Program-made: the position numbers and the translations under genes | Assembly: GCA_012032215.1 (NCBI GenBank) | Contig: JAAURO010000112.1 | Location: 1 to 6,234, forward strand | Reading direction: 5' to 3' | Length of the DNA stretch: 6,234 bases | Source: Limnobacter sp. | GTDB taxonomy: Bacteria > Pseudomonadota > Gammaproteobacteria > Burkholderiales > Burkholderiaceae_B | Part shown: positions 1 to 5,590 of the stretch, in pieces | Layout of the letters: every line of letters starts with the position of its first letter | Numbering within the stretch: position 1 is the stretch's first letter | Notes under the pieces: generated by a model | Database searches by the model: none | Seen by the model: only the letters and a program-made list of their open reading frames with translations | Told to the model about the DNA's origin: nothing

Positions 1-1020
1 AGGCCCCTAGCTGCAAAGGATCGCATTCAAGCAAACGAAGGCCAGCTGCCGTGCCTGATTGCACAGCTGACACCATGCTTCCACAAGCCTTTCTCCAAGA
101 TGGGGGATGTTACGCCGCATCGCCCAGGGTCAAGCCTTGCAGCGCTTTCAAAATTGCTGCCATACGCCCCAAGCCATCGAAGCAACAGGCCAGCAATCCA
201 ATCCATGCACCTGTTTCAGCCAGCCAGCCTCATGATCAGCCCCTTGAGCAATGTAGCCCAGTGCATGCATTCGATCCAGAACTGGCCCGCAATGCCAACC
301 CACACCCTCAATTGTCCTCTTCATATGGACAGCACAGCTCAACGTATGCCGCTTTCCAAACTTGCCTGCTTCTTGATTACTTCCCTGCCATCCAACTCGA
401 GCCCTGCTTGAGGGCAGCGGTTTTGCTCTGTGCAGCTGCCTGTGAATGTGGTTGGCGTTTGCCCAAAGTGGCATGCACGAAACGTGCATGTCATGACCAC
501 AGCATGCTTGTTGCGCACTCCACAGACCAGGGCGAGCAGGTTGTCATGCTCTGCATGCCGCAATCACACATGTCCAATGATGACCAGATGACCAGACCTG
601 CCAGGCATGCCCAGTGGCAGCATGACACCAAGCACCCAAAACACGATCCAGTCAAGCAAGATGTGAAATCGGTGCCCCAACGGGTCGACAATCAGACTCT
701 CAAGGGCTGTTCAACAACGAATACGCACGCACATTTTGGCTGCTGCTGCTGCAGGCTGACCCTTGCAGACGCCGTCGAGTCCCTGCGGAGGGTTTCCAGC
801 GCTCGGACAGCCACAAGCACGGCTGCAGGCCTGAGGCGGGCATCCTCAGCGCTGGGTGGGCATCCCTCCATGGCACCAGCTTCCAGTGGCAGTGGCAATG
901 CAATCGCCCCAAGTGTTTCCAGCGCCGCAGCTCCTCTAATCACCCCAACCCCTGGCTCGCACAACCAGAACGTTAGCCTTTGTGGTTCGGATGCAAATCC
1001 TCTGAGCTGGTACGACTAAT
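1..1020. other. Left kilobase with no identifiable gene; possible decayed accessory DNA
   Basis: No known family could be recognised here on either strand. Minus-strand stretches that look protein-like occur in different frames and are cut by stops: LTFWLCEPGVGVIRGAAALE to EQPLRV (about 692-975), a hydrophobic run after VDPLG (FHILLDWIVFWVLGVMLPLG, about 610-672), KAAYVELCCPYEEDN (about 310-354), and DGLGRMAAILKALQ to GDAA (about 112-178). This mosaic resembles a gene or genes decayed by frameshifts, or chance reading in GC-rich DNA. Composition is about 55-63% GC, unlike the adjoining island. No tRNA, rRNA, transposase or terminal inverted repeat was seen. Confidence 0.4.
51..1019 (+). CDS. 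Long plus-strand open frame, doubtful hypothetical protein
   Basis: This frame runs 322 codons from GTG 51 to TAA 1017-1019, unusually long for chance in about 1 kb. The product is rich in Cys, His, Pro, Ser and Gln, has no recognisable domain, signal peptide or membrane span, and includes a run of four Cys from a TGC repeat (741-752). No convincing ribosome site precedes the GTG. It is opposite in direction to all other genes here. Such composition is typical of the antisense of a real gene, and the codon-aligned minus frame carries hydrophobic, more protein-like stretches. I lean to an antisense shadow of degraded minus-strand coding DNA, but cannot exclude a lineage-specific gene. Confidence 0.2.
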   Translation: MPDCTADTMLPQAFLQDGGCYAASPRVKPCSAFKIAAIRPKPSKQQASNPIHAPVSASQPHDQPLEQCSPVHAFDPELARNANPHPQLSSSYGQHSSTYAAFQTCLLLDYFPAIQLEPCLRAAVLLCAAACECGWRLPKVACTKRACHDHSMLVAHSTDQGEQVVMLCMPQSHMSNDDQMTRPARHAQWQHDTKHPKHDPVKQDVKSVPQRVDNQTLKGCSTTNTHAHFGCCCCRLTLADAVESLRRVSSARTATSTAAGLRRASSALGGHPSMAPASSGSGNAIAPSVSSAAAPLITPTPGSHNQNVSLCGSDANPLSWYD

Positions 1021-1532
1021 GCACTACGATGCACGATAACGCTTGCATCTGTTGCAGATAGTTGGCTCATTTCGGCGGGGACCATGGGAACTGGAGCACA
1101 TGGTAGATGGCAACGCAGAGGCATACACACTGCCTCTGCCTCTGCCTCTGCCTCTGCCTCTGCTTTATTAACAAGTGAAAAATCAATAAAATTTATTCGA
1201 AAGTTATTTTTTTTACATTTTAGAGAAAATACATCAATTTCTCTTTGTTTTGTATTGAATAAAAATTGCTGTTTTTCTTTCTCAAAAAAAATATCTAAAT
1301 TACCACCCCAGCTTTTAAGAGGCCCGCAAAAAAAAGAACAATACTTAATCTTCAAAAAAATATTTTCCGCTGAACCGCAAAGTAAAACAGTTAAATTATT
1401 AGGATGAACATCAAAATTTATTTTCAGAATATTGACACTAACCGAATCTTGACATTCGATAAATTTTTTAATTTTTTCCATATTTAAAAATAATTTTTCC
1501 ATAAAATCAATTTTTTTTGCAAGAGAAAACAT
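936..1532 (-). CDS. Probable cognate immunity protein, with aberrant C-terminal extension
   Basis: Position is the main evidence: it lies immediately downstream of an Rhs toxin tip, on the same strand, with the same AT-rich composition. I recognise no family. The start is ambiguous. ATG 1532 (MFSLAKKIDF) overlaps the toxin end by 26 bases and has a GAGGTGAG ribosome-site-like stretch at 1550-1557, but 17 bases away. ATG 1502 (MEKLFLNMEKIKKF) sits four bases after the toxin stop and gives 188 residues. From ATG 1502, residues 1-113 look like a small soluble protein (SVNILKINFDVHPNN, FFCGPLKSWGGNLDIFFEK). There is no signal peptide or membrane span, suggesting that it neutralises the toxin in the cytoplasm. 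Residues 114-124 are an Ala-Glu dipeptide run encoded by a hexanucleotide repeat, and the last 64 come from GC-rich DNA unlike the rest (VCMPLRCHLPCAPVP). The native protein probably ended near SLVNK. Confidence 0.6.
   Translation of the reverse strand: MFSLAKKIDFMEKLFLNMEKIKKFIECQDSVSVNILKINFDVHPNNLTVLLCGSAENIFLKIKYCSFFCGPLKSWGGNLDIFFEKEKQQFLFNTKQREIDVFSLKCKKNNFRINFIDFSLVNKAEAEAEAEAEAVCMPLRCHLPCAPVPMVPAEMSQLSATDASVIVHRSALVVPAQRICIRTTKANVLVVRARGWGD
1115..1139. repeat. Perfect 9-bp inverted repeat beside the hexanucleotide tract
   Basis: GCAGAGGCA (1115-1123) and TGCCTCTGC (1131-1139) are exact reverse complements around a 7-base loop. The right arm is the first 1.5 units of the tandem repeat, so any of the repeat units could pair with the left arm. 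No U-run follows on either strand, so I do not call it an intrinsic terminator, although it could slow transcription past the immunity gene. Confidence 0.7.
1131..1163 (+). repeat. Hexanucleotide tandem repeat (TGCCTC), 5.5 copies
   Basis: Five perfect TGCCTC units are followed by TGC. On the minus strand the tract reads as alternating GCA and GAG codons in the immunity frame, giving an 11-residue Ala-Glu run. Unit length is a multiple of three, so copy-number slippage would change protein length without shifting the frame. The AT-rich island starts at the next base. Confidence 0.95.
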
Positions 1533-1920
1533 CTTTGACTATAGAATGGCTCACCTCAATAAAAAGACCATCTGGTTTAATTTTATAAAAATTGGTCTTA
1601 GCCATAAGAGACTTGTCATTTAATATTTTATTTAACTCTACATTGGTTACGTTGCCCGACTGAAGCAGACCATTTTTCACATCAAAATTTAATCCTGAAT
1701 TTTTTACTTGTTCTGGATCAAGTCCAGCCAAGCTAAAATGAATTCTTTCGGCCTTTTTTATGACTTCATCGAATTGACTGACGAATGTAGAAGCATCAAT
1801 TGGTTTTGATGCAATTCCCTTTTGATACCAAAGTGAGTCTGGGAAAGCATTTATTTTAGCTTGGTTGAGATCATAAGCTAATTGCTCATTAAACGGCGAA
1901 CGCCCTAAAACTATTTCATA
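1164..1920. other. AT-rich toxin-immunity island
   Basis: Hand counts of GC per 60-base line fall to about 18-37% here, for example 11/60 at 1201-1260 and 12/60 at 1441-1500. The flanking Rhs core gives 40/60 at 2101-2160. The right edge falls at the codons just after VDPLGL, the known exchange point for Rhs tips. The left edge falls at the last unit of the TGCCTC repeat. The island therefore holds only the toxin tip and the native part of the immunity gene, which is the pattern expected of a module acquired by recombination at the conserved core. Confidence 0.75.
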
Positions 1921-1971
1921 GAGCCCCAACGGATCAACCCAGCCCACCGGGTCGCTGGGGTATTCATACAA
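1507..1971 (-). CDS. Rhs core end plus variable C-terminal toxin tip (activity unknown)
   Basis: The first 17 residues (YEYPSDPVGWVDPLGL) complete the Rhs core. The Asp of VDPLGL (1933-1935) is the second cleavage aspartate, and in characterised relatives the chain is cut just after this motif. The remaining 137 residues (from 1920) are the toxin. It opens with YEIVLGRSPFNEQLA and contains FPDSLWYQKGIA, ERIHFSLAGLDPEQV, TNVELNKILNDKSL and KTNFYKIKPDGLF. I sense a recurrent polymorphic-toxin tip architecture around the IHFSLAGLD and VELNKIL motifs, but I cannot assign an enzyme activity or catalytic residues. The tip is AT-rich, unlike the core, which is the usual sign of a swapped module. As given, this frame could only be expressed alone from a TTG at 1971, which I do not believe is its natural start. 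It overlaps the next gene by 26 bases. Confidence 0.8.
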   Translation of the reverse strand: MYEYPSDPVGWVDPLGLYEIVLGRSPFNEQLAYDLNQAKINAFPDSLWYQKGIASKPIDASTFVSQFDEVIKKAERIHFSLAGLDPEQVKNSGLNFDVKNGLLQSGNVTNVELNKILNDKSLMAKTNFYKIKPDGLFIEVSHSIVKDVFSCKKN

Positions 1972-3128
1972 ATTCGCGGTACCGCTGCCAAGCCAATCGG
2001 GTCTTGCTGGGTAAACTGCCCACTTGCGGGATCATAGTACCGGAAGCGGTTGTAATGCAAACCCAATTCTTCATCGGCATACTGGCCCTGGAAGCGAATC
2101 GGGTTGTGCACCTCCGGCTCATTCACCACCTTGGCCCGGCAAAACCCCCGGTAATGCGCCTGCCACACCACATCGCCGTAGCGGTTGGTGAGTTCCAGTG
2201 GTGTGCCCACACGGTCCAGGTGGTAATACAACACTTTCTCAGCTTTCATTGCAGGCTGGTGAAGCTGTAACAATGGCCTAAAGCTATTGGGCTCGTGCAG
2301 GTAAAGCGTGCGGTACAGCTCGACGCTGGGTTGAGGTTTGTGTGTGTTGTCAAACCGTTGTGAATCCTCAAACGCGCTGAAGTCATTTTCTTCTGCCCAC
2401 AGGCGTGTGCGTTTTTCTTGCAGCAGTACATCGCCCTGCCACAAAAACCCATGCCGGTAATGCGCTTTTAAGCGCCCGCTGGGGCGCTGCGTTTGGCGCA
2501 CTTCTTTACTGATTCGGCGGCCCAGCGCGTCGTAGGTAAATGTGGCCCGTGTTTCTAGCTGGTCTGTGGTTTCAACGACTTCTTGTAGCGTGTTGGTGGC
2601 GTTGTAGCGGTAGTGGGTGTGGATGCACTGTCCTTTGCCACGCCATTGGTCGGTGCGGTTGCCGCTGGCATCAAATTGATAGTGTTTGTCGCTCTGGCGA
2701 AGTAGGCGGCCTTGTGAAACGGGGCTTGTTTCTGCGTGAGGGGTCTGGCTTTGCTCGGTTTGGTGGGCTTGCCTGGCTTTGTCGGGCATTGCGGACCATT
2801 GTGTGCTTTTGGGCTGTATGTCCAGCCCACTGTGGGTGCGCGGTGCGGCTTCCACCAAATCAATTAACTGGCCCGCTGGGTCAAAGGTATAGTGTGCGGC
2901 TTGCTCGGGCGGTTGGCTTGGGCGTTGCTGGGTAATGCCAATCAACTGGTCGCGCAGGCTGTACTGGTAATGGCGGCTACCGCGGTGTTGGTCTTGTTGG
3001 CTAATCACCTGGTCTTGGGTGTTGTAGCGGTAGCTGCGGTTGATAACATCGTGGTGGCGCTGGTGGGTTTTGTAAACACGCTGACGGGCCAATCGGCCCA
3101 TGGGGTCGTAGTCGTTGTGGTGGGTCAT
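1911..3128 (-). CDS. Rhs segment 2: C-terminal RHS repeats and Rhs core
   Basis: This segment continues the Rhs shell. The same frame is open upstream of the nominal start, encoding DYTHHQLSSLKLNEQ and YDAFGRQSQRQ back to about 3232, so the ATG at 3128 is almost certainly not a natural start. It holds YD repeats (YDPMGRLARQRVYKTH, YDALGRRISKEV) and the Rhs-associated core: YYHLDRVGTPLELTNRYGDV, WQAHYRGF, NPIRFQGQYADEELGLHYNR, RYYDPASGQFTQQDPIGLA. The Asp of DPIGLA (2001-2003) is the first of the two aspartates that drive self-cleavage of the toxin tip in characterised Rhs effectors. Directly after GLA the frame shifts: AVPRICMNTPA replaces the family's GGT-x-NLYEYPSDP, and a spurious end follows at 1911. 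An added C:G pair at about 1985 restores the consensus. Confidence 0.9.
   Translation of the reverse strand: MTHHNDYDPMGRLARQRVYKTHQRHHDVINRSYRYNTQDQVISQQDQHRGSRHYQYSLRDQLIGITQQRPSQPPEQAAHYTFDPAGQLIDLVEAAPRTHSGLDIQPKSTQWSAMPDKARQAHQTEQSQTPHAETSPVSQGRLLRQSDKHYQFDASGNRTDQWRGKGQCIHTHYRYNATNTLQEVVETTDQLETRATFTYDALGRRISKEVRQTQRPSGRLKAHYRHGFLWQGDVLLQEKRTRLWAEENDFSAFEDSQRFDNTHKPQPSVELYRTLYLHEPNSFRPLLQLHQPAMKAEKVLYYHLDRVGTPLELTNRYGDVVWQAHYRGFCRAKVVNEPEVHNPIRFQGQYADEELGLHYNRFRYYDPASGQFTQQDPIGLAAVPRICMNTPATRWAGLIRWGSMK
1984..1986 (-). other. Frameshift site 3: inside the self-cleavage core
   Basis: The coding strand reads TTGGCAGCGGTACCGCG; GCAGGCGGTACC would give the family's GLAGGT-x-NLYEYP. One G is therefore missing, between the two cleavage aspartates, which uncouples the toxin from the rest of the protein. 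Confidence 0.85.
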
Positions 3129-3211
3129 GTCACCACACTGGCGTTGGCTTTGGCGGCCAAAGGCGTCGTAGTGCTGGGTCAGCAGGGTTTGCTCATTCAG
3201 CTTGAGGCTGC

Positions 3212-5590
3212 TTAGTTGGTGGTGGGTGTAATCAAATGCAGTTGCCGACCATCCGGCAAGGTGGTGCTGGCAAGCTGCCCGGTGCTTGGGTGGTACTGGT
3301 GCGTGGTTAACGCGTCGTCTTGCTGTTCTTCGGTCAGGTCCCCGGCCAGGTTGTAGGCGTAGCGCAGTTTACGGTGGGCGTTGTTGGCCGTTTGCAAACG
3401 GCCCAGCAGGTCGTAGGTGTAGGTGGCTGCTTCGGGTGGGGCATCGGCTTGGTCAATCAGGCGATATTGCACGTGGGTTACCTGGCCCAGTGCATTGCGC
3501 TGGTAGCGGGCTTGCCGCATGGGGTCTTGCCAGCAGGCCAGGTGGCCCTGGGTGTTGTATTGGTAGGTTTGGCGCCTTCCGTCAAAGCCGATTTCTTCAA
3601 TCAGGCGTTCGTTTTCATCGTAGCGCAGTTGGTAGTTTTCTCCCCTTTCATTGGTCAGGCCAGTCAGGTTGTTTTCACTGTCGTAATGGTAGTAAAACTG
3701 GCTGCCATCTGCTTGGATGCGCTGGGTAATCGCATCGCCCTCGTATTCCCAACGCACGGTGCGTGCGTCGGTGCTGTGGGCTATCAGGCGGTCTTCGGCG
3801 TTGTAGGCCCAGCGTTGGTGTTGACCGTCGCTGCGCTTTAGAGCGGTGCAATTGCCGTTGGCGTCCCATTCGTAGTGAATGTTGCACTCCGGAGTTCGTG
3901 TTTGAACAAGGCGGCCGCGCAGGTCGTAGGCGTAGTGTTCTTCTCCACCCTGCGGCAGGCTGAGCGTTTGCAACTGTTGGTGGGCATCGTAGCGGCAACG
4001 TTGCCATTGCCCAGCCGGGTCGCTGATTGCCTGTAGTTGGCCTGTTACTGCGTCTCGCAGGTAGCGGGTTTCTCTGCCTTCGGGGTCGGTGTATTGGGTC
4101 AGTTCACCGTGGCTGTTGTAGTCGTATTGGTGTATGGCGTCATCGGCTGTAACAATTTGTGCAACGGCGTTGTGGTGGTGTGCGGTTTCGCTCAGTGTGG
4201 CCAGTAGGTAGCTGTACTGCGTAATGGTTTTGTTGCGGGCAATGATATGGGTGGGGCGGCCCAGTTCATCATAAACCGTGCGATCTTCTCCAGCTGGTGT
4301 TTTAATAAACAGGGTATGGCCATCTGCGTCAAAACCAAATTCGGTGGTGTCGCCATTCGGCTCAATTTGTTTGTACACCAAACCCTGGGCGTTGCCGTAA
4401 TACACCATCTCTGTGTTGCGCCCGTCCCGCACGCGGGTTATGCCTTGGGCGGTGTCGTATTCCAGTTCGCGGTAGTACTTGTGATTGTTACCGCTGCCGC
4501 CCCAGGTTTTTGTGCAGCGGGCTTGTTGGCCAAGAGCGGTGTTGTCCCATTCAAAGTAAAAGGCAAAGCCGTCCCGGTGTTGTTCTTCAAGGATTAGATG
4601 GTTGGTGTACGCAAAGCGGGCGGTGTGGCCCCGTGCATCGGTGATGCCTGTTAAGTCTTGCTGCTCGCTGTATTGGTAAGCAACCAGAGTGTCTTGGGCT
4701 GTTTGCGTTTCCCAAGGGTTCATGCTTTGCAGGCCTAGCCTGCCTTCCAACACGACAGCGGTAATTTGTTGCTGCCCTGCCCGTTCTATACGCAGGTGTC
4801 GGCCTGTGCTGTCTATAATCCGCGCCAGTTGCCCTTCACTGTTGTGTTGCAGTTCAATGCGGTGGCCACGTGGGTTGCGAATGGTTGCCAGGCGGTAGGT
4901 GTGGGTGCTGTGCTCTGTGAGTTGCTGTATTGATGTTTGAGCTTGTGTTTGAATTGGGGTTAGTTCGTAACACAGGCCATCAAAGGCATGCAGGTAAAAG
5001 CCCGTTTCATGGCTGTGTAGGGTAATTTGGTCTGCCCGGTTAAAGCTGGGTTGGCCGGGTGCAGGTGGTGCAAAGTCAATAAGCCGCCCATCTTGCCAAC
5101 GCAGGGTAAGTGTTTTATTGGCTTTGTCATGCACCAAACACAGGTCGTAGCTGTGGTGCCAACCATGCCCCAGTTCTTGCGAATGATTGGATGAAGAAAT
5201 CCAGTGGCGTTGCCAAACCAGGGGTATGGGGCCAGGTAAAGCAAAGTCGGTATGGTCTGTGGACAATTTGCCAGTGACTACATCCACCGGGTGGCCTGTT
5301 TCTGTACATTTGCTTTTGGGTTGGCTGTTGTGGCCATTTGGCTTGTTTGTGGTTGTGCCATTTTGAGCGGTCGTGTTTGGCTTGGTCGAGTTTGCAGAGG
5401 GTGCCGCTTTTTTATCGCAGGCGGTTTTGCAGGCCCCTGCCATGGCAGACTTTACGCCGGACTTAATGGATTGCACCGTGTTGGCCAAGCCACGCGATTT
5501 GGCTTTTCCAAAGCCTTTCAGGGCTGCTGGCAGCATTTTGGGAATGGCTTTGGGGGCATTCGCCAAAGCTTTGGCCGCCCCAGCAACCAT
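3212..5590 (-). CDS. Rhs segment 1: linker, DUF6531-like domain and RHS/YD repeats
   Basis: This 792-residue open segment follows the PAAR segment after a one-base shift. Its ATG (5590) is probably internal to the intact protein, because the upstream residues AKG also fit. Residues about 1-60 are Ala/Lys-rich and 61-94 a Ser/Thr/Asn linker. Residues about 95-175 match the DUF6531 entry domain of Rhs proteins (CTETGHPVDVVTG, TDFALPGPIPLVW, LGHGWHHSYDL). From about residue 240 on, YD repeats recur with the usual Y-x-x-x-G-R/H/E/D-L spacing, for example YDELGRPTHI, YNSHGELTQYTDPEGRETRY, YDLRGRLVQTRTPE and YDLLGRLQTANN. In this family such repeats coil into a beta-sheet cocoon that encloses the toxin. 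The segment ends prematurely: LPDGRQLH should continue with DYTHHQLSSLKLNE, but the given frame reads LITPTTN and stops. Confidence 0.9.
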   Translation of the reverse strand: MVAGAAKALANAPKAIPKMLPAALKGFGKAKSRGLANTVQSIKSGVKSAMAGACKTACDKKAAPSANSTKPNTTAQNGTTTNKPNGHNSQPKSKCTETGHPVDVVTGKLSTDHTDFALPGPIPLVWQRHWISSSNHSQELGHGWHHSYDLCLVHDKANKTLTLRWQDGRLIDFAPPAPGQPSFNRADQITLHSHETGFYLHAFDGLCYELTPIQTQAQTSIQQLTEHSTHTYRLATIRNPRGHRIELQHNSEGQLARIIDSTGRHLRIERAGQQQITAVVLEGRLGLQSMNPWETQTAQDTLVAYQYSEQQDLTGITDARGHTARFAYTNHLILEEQHRDGFAFYFEWDNTALGQQARCTKTWGGSGNNHKYYRELEYDTAQGITRVRDGRNTEMVYYGNAQGLVYKQIEPNGDTTEFGFDADGHTLFIKTPAGEDRTVYDELGRPTHIIARNKTITQYSYLLATLSETAHHHNAVAQIVTADDAIHQYDYNSHGELTQYTDPEGRETRYLRDAVTGQLQAISDPAGQWQRCRYDAHQQLQTLSLPQGGEEHYAYDLRGRLVQTRTPECNIHYEWDANGNCTALKRSDGQHQRWAYNAEDRLIAHSTDARTVRWEYEGDAITQRIQADGSQFYYHYDSENNLTGLTNERGENYQLRYDENERLIEEIGFDGRRQTYQYNTQGHLACWQDPMRQARYQRNALGQVTHVQYRLIDQADAPPEAATYTYDLLGRLQTANNAHRKLRYAYNLAGDLTEEQQDDALTTHQYHPSTGQLASTTLPDGRQLHLITPTTN
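3234..3236 (-). other. Frameshift site 2: within the RHS repeats
   Basis: The coding strand reads CTGCATTTGATTAC. One extra T gives LHFDYTHHQLSSL and continuous repeats through YDAFGRQ and YDPMGRL. As written, the upstream frame hits TAA at 3212-3214. Confidence 0.8.

Noticed and set aside
792..925. Two copies of GTTTCCAGCGC (792-802 and 915-925) as a recombination or attachment site.
   Set aside because: The repeat is only 11 bases, in GC-rich DNA, with no integrase, no matched flanks and no target duplication.
51..935. The minus frame codon-aligned with the long plus ORF has stops that are all TGA, hinting at TGA read as tryptophan.
   Set aside because: It follows from the plus frame lacking TTA and almost lacking CTA codons, which are rare in GC-rich DNA. 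The Rhs gene uses TGG for Trp normally, and TGA ends the toxin frame. No recoding evidence exists.
970..1045. GTTAGCC and GATAACG near the end of the plus ORF as an integron attC site.
   Set aside because: They do not fit the RYYYAAC/GTTRRRY core sites and no paired inner boxes are visible.
1081..1104. Inverted repeat ACCATG...CATGGT as an operator or terminator.
   Set aside because: Only six base pairs around a 12-base spacer, with no U-run or promoter nearby; expected by chance at this scale.
1131..1163. Short tandem repeat as a possible CRISPR-like array.
   Set aside because: Unit length is six bases with no spacers, so it is a simple microsatellite.
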